Positions 24,903 through 34,318 of a stretch of DNA of 64,000 nt are shown here, piece after piece. Source of the DNA: Mycolicibacterium litorale. GTDB taxonomy: Bacteria > Actinomycetota > Actinomycetes > Mycobacteriales > Mycobacteriaceae. The stretch's first letter is position 1. Every line of letters starts with the position of its first letter. Position numbers and translations under genes: made by a program. Under the pieces are notes generated by a model. That model searched no databases. It was not told the origin of the DNA and saw only the letters and a program-made list of their open reading frames with translations. The stretch covers positions 4,960,001-5,024,000 of the forward strand of contig CP019882.1 in the NCBI GenBank assembly GCA_002007745.1, given 5' to 3'.

Positions 24903-25349
24903 TCAGGACGGGGCGAACACCGTCACGAAGCGGTTCAGCGACTCCTGGATGTCGCCGCGCAGGGCCCCGGCCACAATCATGCCGATCGGGCCGAACAACG
25001 CCGGACCGCCGAGGTGGACGTCCATGGTCACCACTGACGAACCGGCGTCCATGTCGTGCGGCCGGACTTTGCCGATCAGTTTGACCTTGACCCCACCGAC
25101 ACCGGCACCGTTGAGCGTCATCGCCTCCGGCGGCTTGAAGTGCACGATCGTCCACTTCACCCGGTTGGGCATGCCCTTGACCTCGACGATCGACTCCACG
25201 ACGGTGCCCTTGTCCAGGGTCTCGGGCAACGTCGAGCGCCAGACCCGGTGGATCGTCAGCCAATCCTTGTAGCGGGAGAGGTCCGAGGCGTGCTGCCAGG
25301 CCTGCTCGGGTGGCAGCGGAACATCTACCGATACCGAGAGTTTCGCCAC
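24903..25349 (-). CDS. SRPBCC protein, Rv0910-type toxin homologue
   Basis: The 148-residue protein starts AKLSVSVDVPLPPEQAWQHA, with DWLTIHRVWRSTLPE, KGTVVESIVEVKGMPNRVKW and GVGGVKVKLIGKV. This is very close to M. tuberculosis Rv0910, a START/SRPBCC-fold protein described as the toxin of the Rv0909-Rv0910 pair. The fold forms a hydrophobic cavity; how it would inhibit growth is not established. It starts with GTG 2 bp after the antitoxin-like gene, in the same order as M. tuberculosis. Confidence 0.87.
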   Translation of the reverse strand: MAKLSVSVDVPLPPEQAWQHASDLSRYKDWLTIHRVWRSTLPETLDKGTVVESIVEVKGMPNRVKWTIVHFKPPEAMTLNGAGVGGVKVKLIGKVRPHDMDAGSSVVTMDVHLGGPALFGPIGMIVAGALRGDIQESLNRFVTVFAPS

Positions 25350-25351
25350 CG

Positions 25352-25558
25352 TCAGCCCTGCTGCTCGCCGGAGTCGGTGCCGTTCTTGTCGACGAGGTTC
25401 TTGGCCGCCTCCTGCGCCTTGTCGACGACGCCGGAGTACTTGCCCTGCGTCTTCTCGTCGACGATGTCACCGGCCTTCTCGATGGCCTGCTCCACCTTGT
25501 CGGCGTTCTCGCTCAGCACCTGCCTGGTCTTGCCGAGCGCCTTGTCGAGGAATCCCAT
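25352..25558 (-). CDS. Rv0909-type antitoxin homologue
   Basis: A 68-residue charged, alanine/lysine-rich helical protein (MGFLDKALGKTRQVLSEN, EKAGDIVDEKTQGKYSG, VVDKAQEAAKNLVDKNG) of the Rv0909/MT0933 antitoxin-like family. An AAAGGAG site precedes ATG 25558. It lies between ctpE and the Rv0910 homologue exactly as in M. tuberculosis. A stress or structural role unrelated to toxin neutralisation is also possible, since the family is widespread and often unpaired. Confidence 0.87.
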   Translation of the reverse strand: MGFLDKALGKTRQVLSENADKVEQAIEKAGDIVDEKTQGKYSGVVDKAQEAAKNLVDKNGTDSGEQQG

Positions 25559-25588
25559 CGCTCACCACTCCTTTGCGGTATGACCTGA

Positions 25589-27985
25589 TCAATCTTGCAC
25601 TGTGGGTTCGCGACGCCACAAAATCCGTGGTTCGCCCAATACCCGGCCCTGGACCCACCACAGCACCTCGATCAGGCCGGCAGCCAGCAGCCCCAGTGCC
25701 ACACCCGACGCTGTCACCGCCGGGTTCGACGGGTCGAGCATGAAGGTGGTTCGTGCCAACGGTATGGCGAAGATCACCACATAGGCCAGCCCGGACACCG
25801 CCACCAGGCCCACCCGCCACCACTGGTAGGGCCGGGCCACCACGGCCAGCACCCACAGCGCCCCCATCAGCAGGGTGATCAGCGCGGCCGTGGAGGCCTG
25901 GGTCTGCTCGGCCGTCGTCGCGTCGCCGCCGTGATAGGCGATCAGGTACGACACGTACGTCGTCAGCCCGACCACCACCCCGGAGGGCAGCGCCGCGGTC
26001 ATGACACGGCGGACGAATCCGGTGTGCGCGCGCTCGTTGTTCGGCGCCAACGACAGGATGAACGCGGGGATGCCGATGGTGAACCAGGCCGCGATGGTGA
26101 CGTGGATCGGCTGGAACGGATAGAGCAGCGGCGCGGTGCCGAACAGCTTGTGCGACAAGCCCGCAAGCCCAACCAACAGCGCCAGCAACACCGAGTAGAC
26201 GGTCTTGGTGAGGAACAGGTTCGATACCCGTTCGATGTTGCCGATCACCCGCCTGCCTTCACCGACGACATAGGGCAGGGTGGCGAACTTGTTGTCCAGC
26301 AACACGATTTGTGCGACAGCCCGGGAGGCCGGGCTGCCCGAGCCCATCGCCACGCCGATGTCGGCGTCCTTGAGTGCCAGCACGTCGTTGACGCCGTCTC
26401 CGGTCATCGCGACGGTGTGATCCCTGGCCTGCAACGCGTGCACCATCGCGCGTTTCTGGTCGGGACGCACCCGTCCGAACGTGGTGTACTCCTGCATGGT
26501 TTGGGCCAATTCGTCGGGGTCGGCGGGCAGCCGGCGGGCATCCATCGTCTCGCCGCCCAGCCCCAAGGAGCCGGCCACCGCCCCCACCGACACCGCGTTG
26601 TCACCGGAGATCACCTTCACCGAGACATGCTGGGAAGCAAAGTATTCCAGCGTCTCCCTGGCGTCCGGGCGCACTCGCTGCTCGAGGACCACCAGCGCAG
26701 CTGGGGTGACACACCCCGGAGCCTGCGGGCTGTCGACCGGCGTATCGGAGGCACACAGCAGCAGCACCCGCAATCCCCTGGCGCCGAGTTCCTCGGCCTG
26801 GGCGGCGACCGCCGACTGCGGGTCGAGCAGCACGTCGGGGGCGCCGATCAGCCAGTTGCCGTGCTCGCCATAGGAAACCCCGCTCCACTTGGTGGCCGAC
26901 TTGAACGGCGCGATGGCGGTGGCCGTCCATCCGGGGGCATCGGGATAGGCCTCCGCGATGGCCTGCATGCTGGCGTTCGGTCTGGGATCGTCGGCAGCCA
27001 GCGACGCCAACACCGCGGTGATCTGTTCGGCATCACCAGTGCGGTCGACGGCAGTGACGTCGGCCAGCCGCATGCCGTTCTCGGTGAGCGTGCCGGTCTT
27101 GTCCGCGCAGACCACGTCGACCCGGGCCAATCCTTCGATCGCCGGCAACTCCTGGACCAGGCACTGCCTGCGTCCGAGCCGGACCACGCCGACGGCGAAG
27201 GCGATCGACGTCATCAGCACCAAACCTTCGGGCACCATCGGCACCAGCGCACCGACCATCCGCAGCACCGACTCCCGCCACCCGACGGAGGTGGTGAACA
27301 GCTGGGTGTAGACGACCAGCAGGCCGGTCGGCCACAACAGGTAGGTGATGAACTGCAGGATCTTGTTGATGCCGCTGCGCAGTTCGGACTTCACCAGGGT
27401 GAACTTGCTGGCTTCCTCGGCCAGGCGGGCGGCGTAGGCTTCCCGGCCGACCTTGGTGGCGCGGTAGGCCCCCGTCCCGGCGACGACGAAACTCCCCGAC
27501 ATGACCGGGTCACCGACCTGTTTGGTGATGGGGTCGGCCTCGCCGGTGAGCAGGGATTCGTCGACCTCCAGCGCGCCCGCCTCGATCAGCTCACCGTCGA
27601 CGACCACCTGGTCTCCAGGGCCGAGCTCGATGACGTCGTCGAGCACGACTTCGTTGGGCGACAACGGCTCGGTTCCCGACTGGCGCCGCACGGTGGGCTT
27701 GGCCTGCCCGACGATGGCCAGATTGTCGAGGGTCTTCTTGGCGCGCAGTTCCTGGATGATGCCGATGCCGCTGTTGGCGATGATGAGCAGGCCGAACATG
27801 CCGTTGATCAACGATCCGGTGGCCAGCACGATCAGCAGCAACACGCCGAGGATGGCGTTGATGCGGGTGAACACGTTGGCCCGCACGATCTCCGAGACGC
27901 TGCGCGACGCCCGGGAGGGCACATCGTTGGTCTTGCCCTCCGCCACCCGGGTGGCGACCTCAGCGGCGCTCAGCCCGACTGTCAT
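25589..27985 (-). CDS. ctpE: Cation-transporting P-type ATPase CtpE
   Basis: The 798-residue P-type ATPase matches CtpE. It has LLTGEADPITKQ (actuator loop), VCADKTGTLTENG with the phosphorylated Asp (about residue 296), ATP-domain motifs ATKWSGVSYGEHGNW and VKVISGDN, TGDGVNDVLALKDADIG, and about ten membrane helices. CtpE is reported to take up Ca2+ in mycobacteria. The ATG at 27985 overlaps the upstream serine-hydrolase stop by 4 bp. The gene is third in the minus-strand block echA6-MBL-serine hydrolase-ctpE-Rv0909-Rv0910. Confidence 0.95.
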   Translation of the reverse strand: MTVGLSAAEVATRVAEGKTNDVPSRASRSVSEIVRANVFTRINAILGVLLLIVLATGSLINGMFGLLIIANSGIGIIQELRAKKTLDNLAIVGQAKPTVRRQSGTEPLSPNEVVLDDVIELGPGDQVVVDGELIEAGALEVDESLLTGEADPITKQVGDPVMSGSFVVAGTGAYRATKVGREAYAARLAEEASKFTLVKSELRSGINKILQFITYLLWPTGLLVVYTQLFTTSVGWRESVLRMVGALVPMVPEGLVLMTSIAFAVGVVRLGRRQCLVQELPAIEGLARVDVVCADKTGTLTENGMRLADVTAVDRTGDAEQITAVLASLAADDPRPNASMQAIAEAYPDAPGWTATAIAPFKSATKWSGVSYGEHGNWLIGAPDVLLDPQSAVAAQAEELGARGLRVLLLCASDTPVDSPQAPGCVTPAALVVLEQRVRPDARETLEYFASQHVSVKVISGDNAVSVGAVAGSLGLGGETMDARRLPADPDELAQTMQEYTTFGRVRPDQKRAMVHALQARDHTVAMTGDGVNDVLALKDADIGVAMGSGSPASRAVAQIVLLDNKFATLPYVVGEGRRVIGNIERVSNLFLTKTVYSVLLALLVGLAGLSHKLFGTAPLLYPFQPIHVTIAAWFTIGIPAFILSLAPNNERAHTGFVRRVMTAALPSGVVVGLTTYVSYLIAYHGGDATTAEQTQASTAALITLLMGALWVLAVVARPYQWWRVGLVAVSGLAYVVIFAIPLARTTFMLDPSNPAVTASGVALGLLAAGLIEVLWWVQGRVLGEPRILWRREPTVQD

Positions 27986-29568
27986 CGGGTGAAAGTTCCC
28001 ATCTTGTCCTCGTCGTAGAATTCCAGCGTCAATCGGTTGCCGCTGAATGTGGCCGCGGAAACGCTTCCCGGCGGGGAGTTTTCGGACACGTAACGATAGG
28101 TGAACACCTCACCGTCCCAGTGCGTGAGTTCGACGGTGTCCGGCCGCGCACCCAACGTCACCGTCAGCTTGCCGTCCTTCTCGGCGACCACCGCGGGACC
28201 CCAGTAGTCGTTGCGGTAGGTCCCCACATAGTCGGCGAGCGGCTTGGCCGGCACGGGGTTGGCCGGCGGTGTCTTGCCGGCGAGCGCACCGACCGGTTGA
28301 TCCATCCGGGCGAACGCATCACCGTAGAGCTTGCGCCAGTCCTGCCGGACTTCACCGAACTGGACCAGGTCGGCGAATTCCGCGGTCAGGGTCTCCGGGA
28401 TCCCGGACGGGGTGGCGTTGGTCAGCGCGACGATCGCGACGTCGGCCGAGGGGATGATCACGAAGTTGGTCCCCGCACCGAGTTCGAAGGCACCGGAGTG
28501 GCTCAGCTGCACCCGGGCCGCCGAGGTGGTGCCGACATTGAAGCCGTATCCGTAGAGGCCGCTGCGCATGGCGGGCTCGCTCGGCGGATCCGAGACGATC
28601 TGCGGGCTCAGCGCCGGCAGCAGCGCCTTGGCATCGACGATCTGCCGGCCGTCGTAACTGCCGTCGGCCAACACCATCGCCAGCCAGTGGGTGAGATCGT
28701 CCACCGACGAACTGACCCCGCCGGCGGGCGCTTCGGGATCGGCGTCACGGGTGTAGAGCGGCTGATACCGCCCGTCGATCTTGATGTGGCCGACCGCTTT
28801 GTCCGGCCGGGACTCGTAGTCGGCGAACCGCGAGCTGGTCGAGGTCATGCCCAGTGGCCGGTAGAGCACCTGTTCGCTGAGGTCCTCCCAGCTCTGTCCC
28901 GCCGCAGCAGCCACCGCCTCGGCCGCGGCCGTGAGCCCGAAGTTGGTGTAGGCGTAGGAGATCCGGAACTCGCCGAGCGGGAGCTGACGCAGTCGGTCCA
29001 GGATGTGGCGTCGGTCGTAGCCGAGATCCTCGAGCTTGTCGCCGGCATGATCGGGCAGGCCGGAGCGGTGTGAGTACAAATCCCCGACGGTGACCATCCT
29101 GGTGGCGGCCGGGTCGGACAGCGCGAACCACGGCAGCTTGTCGACCACCGGGGTGTCCCAGCCGATCAGCTGCCGGCCGACCTGATGGGCGACCACGGTG
29201 GCTCCGATCGGCTTGGATACCGATGCCAGCTGAAACACCGTGGCGGGATCCACCCTGTTCGCCGGGTCGTCGGCGGGCCTGTTCACGTTCTTGACGCCGA
29301 AACCCTTGGCGTACACCGTCTTTCCACCATGGACTACGGCTACAGCCAGCCCGGGGATACCCGAGGACTTCATCAGTTCGTCGGCGATACCGTCCAATTT
29401 GGCCACCGCGTCGGCCACGGCGTTGTCCGGCAGCGCCAGCGCCGGAACCAGCGGGGGCGGCTGGTCCGGTGCAACCTTCGCCAGCTCGGGCTTGGGTGCG
29501 GTACCACTACAACCGGTCAGTGCGGCCAACAACACGACGATCATGGCGCGTCTTGCCAAGGCGGTCAT
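27982..29568 (-). CDS. Serine hydrolase lipoprotein (beta-lactamase/class C PBP fold), Rv0907 homologue
   Basis: A signal peptide ends in LLAALTGC, so the protein is a probable lipoprotein. The catalytic domain has LASVSKPIG (S-x-x-K nucleophile, about residue 141), YAYTNFGLTAAAEAV (Y-x-N) and an HSGAF segment in place of KTG. The C-terminus carries a lipocalin-like domain common in the Rv0907 type. It would act on a peptide or ester in the envelope; substrate unknown. ATG 29568 is preferred to GTG 29577. The stop overlaps the ctpE start, as expected for a coupled pair. Confidence 0.88.
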   Translation of the reverse strand: MTALARRAMIVVLLAALTGCSGTAPKPELAKVAPDQPPPLVPALALPDNAVADAVAKLDGIADELMKSSGIPGLAVAVVHGGKTVYAKGFGVKNVNRPADDPANRVDPATVFQLASVSKPIGATVVAHQVGRQLIGWDTPVVDKLPWFALSDPAATRMVTVGDLYSHRSGLPDHAGDKLEDLGYDRRHILDRLRQLPLGEFRISYAYTNFGLTAAAEAVAAAAGQSWEDLSEQVLYRPLGMTSTSSRFADYESRPDKAVGHIKIDGRYQPLYTRDADPEAPAGGVSSSVDDLTHWLAMVLADGSYDGRQIVDAKALLPALSPQIVSDPPSEPAMRSGLYGYGFNVGTTSAARVQLSHSGAFELGAGTNFVIIPSADVAIVALTNATPSGIPETLTAEFADLVQFGEVRQDWRKLYGDAFARMDQPVGALAGKTPPANPVPAKPLADYVGTYRNDYWGPAVVAEKDGKLTVTLGARPDTVELTHWDGEVFTYRYVSENSPPGSVSAATFSGNRLTLEFYDEDKMGTFTR

Positions 29569-29586
29569 GCCTTGCACCGTAGTGCG

Positions 29587-30732
29587 TCAGAGTTCCCACC
29601 AGCGTTCTATTGCCGCCTCCGCGGCGGAAGGTTCCACTGCCACGTCCGCGGCGGCAGGGCCCACTGCCACCCGACCACCCGGTTTGGGCACGGCCGTCGG
29701 GACCCCGGCCTCGTCGGCGGCAGCGAGCAGCCGTTCGACCGGCTCGGCCCAGGGATGCGGCGCCAGCCGGAACGTGCACCAGTGGATCGGCACCAGCAGC
29801 CCGGCATCGGTGACGTCGCGATGCGCCCGCACCGCTTCTTCGGGGTTCATGTGGATGTCGGGCCACGCCTGGCTGTACGCACCGATCGGCATCAGGGTCA
29901 GGTCGAAGGGGCCGTGGTCGGCACCGATCTGGGCGAAGCTGCTGGTGTAGCCGGTATCGCCGCCGAAGTAGGCTCGGTGCCGAGGGCCGATGATCGCCCA
30001 GGATGACCACAGGGTGGTGTCGCGGGTCAGGAATCGCCCGGAGAAGTGGCGGGCCGGCGTGCAGACCAGGCTGAGCTCTCCGATGCGGGTCTGCTCGTTC
30101 CAGTCGAGTTCGATGATCCGGTCCGTGGGGACCCGCCATCGACGCAGATGGGCGCCCACGCCCAGCGGAACCACGAACGGCGCACGCTGGGTGCGCACCA
30201 GCGCCAGCACGGTGTCCATGTCGAGGTGGTCGTAGTGGTCGTGGCTGACCACGACGGCATCCAGGGCTGGTAGCGCCTCCAGCGGCGTGGGTACCGGGTG
30301 CAGCCGCTGGGGCCCCACCGTGCGCGACGGGGAGCAGCGGTCACTGAAGATCGGGTCGGTCAGCACCCGGTAGCCGTCGATCTCCAGCAATGCCGTCGAG
30401 TGTCCCAACCAACTGACCGCGAGCTGCTCGAAGCCGGTGGGCGCGGGCTGCTCGGCGAGCGGGATGGGGCCCCGCGGCCGGCTGACCGATCGGCTGGACA
30501 GCATGTCGAAAAGGATGAGGCGGTTCTCCTCGGTGTCGAGCCGCAGCGGCGACGCCGGATCCAGGTTGTGGAACACCCCGTCGCGGTAATGGGGCGAGTC
30601 ACCGGCCACCAGTTTGATGGAGCCGGGCCCGGCTCCCAGCGACGCCGGCGTGTCGTGCAGGGCGCGCAACACCCAGCCGCCGGTGGCCAGCGATGCGGTC
30701 CCGGCGGCCAGCCGCAGGGCTGACCTCAACAA
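29587..30732 (-). CDS. MBL-fold metallohydrolase (NAPE-PLD/UlaG-like), Rv0906 homologue
   Basis: The 381-residue protein has the metallo-beta-lactamase HxHxDH motif in VVSHDHYDHLDMDT (about residues 158-171), plus SWLGHSTALLEIDGY ahead of it, AYFGGDTGYT after it and IPIHWCTF near the end, as in NAPE-PLD and UlaG-like enzymes. A hydrophobic N-terminus (LRLAAGTASLATGGWVLRAL) may anchor it to the membrane. The TTG start lies one base after the echA6 stop. It would hydrolyse a phosphodiester or lactone; substrate unknown. Confidence 0.87.
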   Translation of the reverse strand: MLRSALRLAAGTASLATGGWVLRALHDTPASLGAGPGSIKLVAGDSPHYRDGVFHNLDPASPLRLDTEENRLILFDMLSSRSVSRPRGPIPLAEQPAPTGFEQLAVSWLGHSTALLEIDGYRVLTDPIFSDRCSPSRTVGPQRLHPVPTPLEALPALDAVVVSHDHYDHLDMDTVLALVRTQRAPFVVPLGVGAHLRRWRVPTDRIIELDWNEQTRIGELSLVCTPARHFSGRFLTRDTTLWSSWAIIGPRHRAYFGGDTGYTSSFAQIGADHGPFDLTLMPIGAYSQAWPDIHMNPEEAVRAHRDVTDAGLLVPIHWCTFRLAPHPWAEPVERLLAAADEAGVPTAVPKPGGRVAVGPAAADVAVEPSAAEAAIERWWEL

Positions 30733-30733
30733 G

Positions 30734-31465
30734 TCAGGCGCCCTTGAACTTGGCGGCGCGCTTCTCGATGCGCGCCACCTGCGCTTCGATCACATCCTGG
30801 CTGCCCCACGCCTTATCGAACAGTTCCTTGTGGGTGGGCCACTGCTCTTCGTAGGCACCGTCGTCGTTGAGCACGCGTTTGGAGGCCCGCAGCGACAACG
30901 GCGCCAGTCCGGCGATCTCCGCCGCCCACGCCTGCGCGTCGGCCAGGTCACCGATCCGGTTGGCCATCCCGGTCATCAGCGCTGTCTGTGCGTCCAGTTT
31001 CTCGGCGCCCAGCAGCATCCCGCGCGCCCGCCCGTAACCGGCCAGCGACGACAGCCGGCGGACGCTCCAGTTATCCAGGGCCAGGCCATATTTGGCTATC
31101 GGAAACTGGAAGTACGCGCCCGGTGCCACGACTCGCAGGTCGCAGATCATCGCCAGCTGGACACCCGCGCCGATGGCCGGACCGTTGATCGCCCCGATCA
31201 CCGGCATCGGGGCCGCGTCGATGGCCTTGTTCAGCGCGATCGCCTTGTCGGGAAAATCGGCGGCGAACACATCTCCGGACAGGTCCGCTCCAGCACAGAA
31301 CACCGTGCCCTGGCCAGTCAGCACAATGACCCGGACATCCTCGGAGGCGGCCTTCTCCACGGTCTCGCGCAACGTGTCGACCAGCTCGGAGTTGAGTGCG
31401 TTGCGCCGCTCCGGTCGCTGCAGCTCGATCGTGGTGACATCCCCCACGCGATTGATTCCGATCAT
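30734..31465 (-). CDS. echA6: Enoyl-CoA hydratase-like protein EchA6
   Basis: The 243-residue crotonase-fold protein is close to M. tuberculosis EchA6 throughout (TIELQRPERRNALNSELV, FCAGADLSGDVFAADFPD, INGPAIGAGVQLAM, KYGLALDNWSVRRLSSLAG). EchA6 lacks hydratase activity in M. tuberculosis and instead binds long acyl-CoA and passes chains to FAS-II for mycolate synthesis. ATG 31465 (MIGINR) is preferred to GTG 31471. It is divergent from accD3 across 34 bp. Confidence 0.93.
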   Translation of the reverse strand: MIGINRVGDVTTIELQRPERRNALNSELVDTLRETVEKAASEDVRVIVLTGQGTVFCAGADLSGDVFAADFPDKAIALNKAIDAAPMPVIGAINGPAIGAGVQLAMICDLRVVAPGAYFQFPIAKYGLALDNWSVRRLSSLAGYGRARGMLLGAEKLDAQTALMTGMANRIGDLADAQAWAAEIAGLAPLSLRASKRVLNDDGAYEEQWPTHKELFDKAWGSQDVIEAQVARIEKRAAKFKGA

Positions 31466-31499
31466 GGGCACGAGCCTACTGGCCGGTTAGCCTCGTCTG

Positions 31500-32972
31500 G
31501 TGAGCCGGATCGGGGCAGCCGAGCTGCGGGATGCAGCGCTGGACCCCGGTTCGTTCCGCAGCTGGGACGACGCGCCGCTGGCGGTCGACGCCGACGACGC
31601 CTATACCCGTGAGCTGGCCCGGGCGCGTGCCGCCACCGGCTTCGACGAGGCGGTGCTCACCGGCGAGGGCACCGTGTTCGGGCGCCGGGTCGCGGTGGTG
31701 GCCTGCGAGTTCGATTTCCTCGCCGGTTCCATCGGGGTAGCCGCCGCCGAGCGGATCACGGCCGCGGTCGAGCGCGCCACCGCCGAAGGCCTGCCCCTGC
31801 TGGCCTCGCCCAGTTCGGGCGGCACCCGGATGCAGGAGGGCACGGTCGCGTTCCTGCAGATGGTGAAGATCACCGCCGCGGTCACCCAGCACAAACGCGC
31901 ACATCTGCCGTACCTGGTGTATCTGCGGCACCCGACCACCGGTGGGGTGTTCGCCTCGTGGGGATCGCTGGGCCACATCACCGCCGCCCAACCAGGGGCA
32001 CTGATCGGCTTTCTGGGGCCGCGGGTCTACGAGCACCTCTACGGTGAGCCGTTCCCATCCGGCGTGCAGACCGCGGAGAACCTGCTGCGGCACGGCGTCA
32101 TCGACGCAGTGGTTGGCATCGAGGCGCTGCGCCTGACCCTCGATCGCGCGTTGAGGGTGATCACCGATCCGCCCGCCGCACCGCCGGCCGCTGCTCCCGA
32201 CGAACCCGTGCCCGACGTGCCGGCGTGGGACTCCGTCATCGCGTCGCGGCGGCCCGACCGGCCGGGCGTGAGCTGGCTGCTGCGTGAAGGCGCCACCGAT
32301 CGGGTGCTGTTGTCCGGCACCCACGGCGACGCGGCCAGCACAGTGCTGGCGCTGGCCCGTTTCGGTGGCCAGCCCGCCGTCGTCGTCGGGCAACAACGCG
32401 TGGTGGGCGGAGTTGTCGGCCCGGCCGCGCTGCGGGAAGCCCGGCGCGGCATGGCATTGGCCGCGGGCCTAAAACTGCCGTTGGTGCTGGTAATCGACAC
32501 CGCGGGGCCTGCCCTGTCGGCCGAGGCCGAACAGGACGGGTTGGCCGGTGAGATCGCCCGCTGCCTGTCTGATCTGGTCACCCTCGACACGCCGACGGTG
32601 TCGGTGCTGCTCGGCCAGGGCAGCGGCGGCCCGGCGCTGGCGATGGTCCCCGCGGACCGGGTGCTGGCCGCCCAACACGGCTGGCTGGCGCCGCTACCGC
32701 CGGAGGGGGCCAGCGCCATCGTGTACCGCGACACCGCGCATGCCGCTGAACTTGCTGCAGCGCAAGGCATTCGGTCGGCCGACCTGCTACGCAACGGCAT
32801 CGTCGACGCCATCGTGCCCGAACATCCCGACGCTGCCGACGAACCCGTCGAGTTCGCGCACCGGTTGTCGACGGCGATCGCGCGGGAGATCGCCTGGCTA
32901 CGGGAAATGCCGACGGCGCAGCGCCAATCCGCCCGGTTGGAGCGCTATCGCAAGATCGGGCTGCCTGACTAA
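31500..32972 (+). CDS. accD3: Acetyl/propionyl-CoA carboxylase beta chain AccD3
   Basis: The 490-residue protein has two carboxyltransferase crotonase domains. The N-terminal one carries LLASPSSGGTRMQEGT (about 100-115) and the C-terminal one VVGGVVGPAALREARRGM and GQGSGGPALAMVPADRV. The gene order beside echA6 and near prrA matches M. tuberculosis accD3. Such beta chains transfer carboxyl groups from biotin to an acyl-CoA. The specific AccA partner is not encoded here. GTG 31500 is the start. Confidence 0.92.
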   Translation: MSRIGAAELRDAALDPGSFRSWDDAPLAVDADDAYTRELARARAATGFDEAVLTGEGTVFGRRVAVVACEFDFLAGSIGVAAAERITAAVERATAEGLPLLASPSSGGTRMQEGTVAFLQMVKITAAVTQHKRAHLPYLVYLRHPTTGGVFASWGSLGHITAAQPGALIGFLGPRVYEHLYGEPFPSGVQTAENLLRHGVIDAVVGIEALRLTLDRALRVITDPPAAPPAAAPDEPVPDVPAWDSVIASRRPDRPGVSWLLREGATDRVLLSGTHGDAASTVLALARFGGQPAVVVGQQRVVGGVVGPAALREARRGMALAAGLKLPLVLVIDTAGPALSAEAEQDGLAGEIARCLSDLVTLDTPTVSVLLGQGSGGPALAMVPADRVLAAQHGWLAPLPPEGASAIVYRDTAHAAELAAAQGIRSADLLRNGIVDAIVPEHPDAADEPVEFAHRLSTAIAREIAWLREMPTAQRQSARLERYRKIGLPD

Positions 32973-33627
32973 GCGAGCGATTGCGCCACGCGCTGGAACA
33001 ATTCTGCGGGCCGGCCGCCGGTCCGGGTGACGAGATGACCGGTGGGCCGCAGCAGGGGTTTCATCACGCGGCGGAACCGGTCCCGCTGCAGCGGCCGCCC
33101 AGCCACCGCCTGATGAACCTTGTGCAACTCGCCGAGGGTGAACTGCCGTCCCAGCAGGTGGTCGGGATCGGGCCGCTGCGCGTAGCGCTCGCGCACGTCG
33201 GCCAGTGCACGGGCGATGATCGCCGCGTGCCCGTACCGCAGCCGGCCGGGGCGGGCGACCGGAACCAGCCGGGTCTGGCCCGGCGGACCGGACTCGAGCC
33301 GATGCAACGGCACCACTTCGACGTGGGCCACCGACAGCACCCAGCCACGGTCATCGCGCCGCGGGTCGTCGAAGACATGGAGTTGGCGCGGACGCAACCC
33401 CCGCACCCCGGCCCTGACTCGCAGTGACCGCTCGACGGCGTCGGCCAGCCGCTCACCGGCATGCAGGAAGGTGCCCGGCAGCGCCCAGCCGGCCGCGTCG
33501 ACCCGCCGTACCTGCAGCACCAGCAGTTCCGGGTCGGCCGGATCGAGGGTCAGCAGCGCAGTGTCCACCGCCACATCGGGCTTGGGAAAGGCAGCCGGTA
33601 AGTCATCGAGGGGGTGTTCCGTTGCAT
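32969..33627 (-). CDS. Nudix-domain protein, probably an NrtR-like transcriptional regulator; 5' end possibly frameshifted
   Basis: From PAAFPKPDVAVDTALLTLDP the protein follows the Nudix fold. Its Nudix box (GTFLHAGERLADAVERSLRV) lacks the glutamates needed for hydrolysis. The C-terminal QFTLGELHKVHQAVAG and RFRRVMKPLL look like the winged helix of NrtR regulators of NAD metabolism. In-frame starts give only a shortened protein (GTG 33574). An ATG at 33627 gives MQRNTP and joins in phase to LDDLPAAF if one base is restored in the G run at 33610-33614, which I think is the true start. It is 11 bp downstream of a phosphoribosyltransferase. Confidence 0.75.
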
Positions 33628-33638
33628 CACTGATTAAT

Positions 33639-34291
33639 TCATTCTTGCGTGAAGTCGCGGCTCGCGCACTGCAACGCTGCGCACACCTCGTCGTCGGAGG
33701 TCTGATCGAAGTTGCGGTAGCCCTGCCCGACGGCGTGGAAGTAAACCGGCGCACCGGGGCACACCACATCGTCGGCGTAGTTTCGCAGATCGGTGACGGT
33801 GTCGGCGGCACCGATTGGCGCGGCCAGAACCACCGTGGCGGCGCCCCGTGCGCGAGCCACCAGACAGGCGGCGCGGGCGGTGGATCCGGTGGCGAACCCG
33901 TCGTCGACGATCACCACGGTCCGTCCGGCCAACTGCAGGGCGGGTCGATCGCCCCGATAACGCCGGACGCGGCGGTCGAGTTCGACGCGCTGCGCGGCTT
34001 CGTCCTCGGCGATGTCGGAGTCGCTGACCCGGACGTGCCGCATGACGGAGTCGTTGAGCACCCGCACCCCGCCCTCGCCGATGGCACCGAAGGCCAGCTC
34101 CGGCTGGGACGGCACCCCGAGCTTGCGCACCACCAGGACGTCCAGCGGGGCCGCCAACGCCTTGGCCACCTCGAAGGCCACCGGCACTCCCCGCGCGGCA
34201 GGCCCAACACCAGAACATCCCGGCCCCGGTAGTCCTGCAAAGATTCGGCGAGCCGACGGCCCGCCTCGGCGCGGTCGGCGTAGCGGTGCAT
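33639..34291 (-). pseudogene. Phosphoribosyltransferase-domain protein, frameshifted
   Basis: From ATG 34291 the frame reads MHRYADRAEAGRRLAESL and DVLVLGLPRG, then breaks. The expected continuation VPVAFEVAKALAAPLDVLVV and the rest lie in the next phase, down to the stop at 33639. One base lost in the C run 34189-34192 explains it (LPRG-GVPVAFEVA). The PRPP-binding motif TVVIVDDGFATGSTARAA is intact. Such Rv0571c-type proteins carry a PRTase domain of unknown substrate. Neither half alone would be functional. Confidence 0.83.
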
Positions 34292-34318
34292 GCCTTCGAG
34301 TATCCGGCTGTGAACGAG

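Noticed and set aside
25595..28018. Plus-strand open frame of about 800 codons opposite ctpE
   Set aside because: Antisense shadow of CtpE: low-complexity His/Gln/Arg/Gly composition and no start signal.
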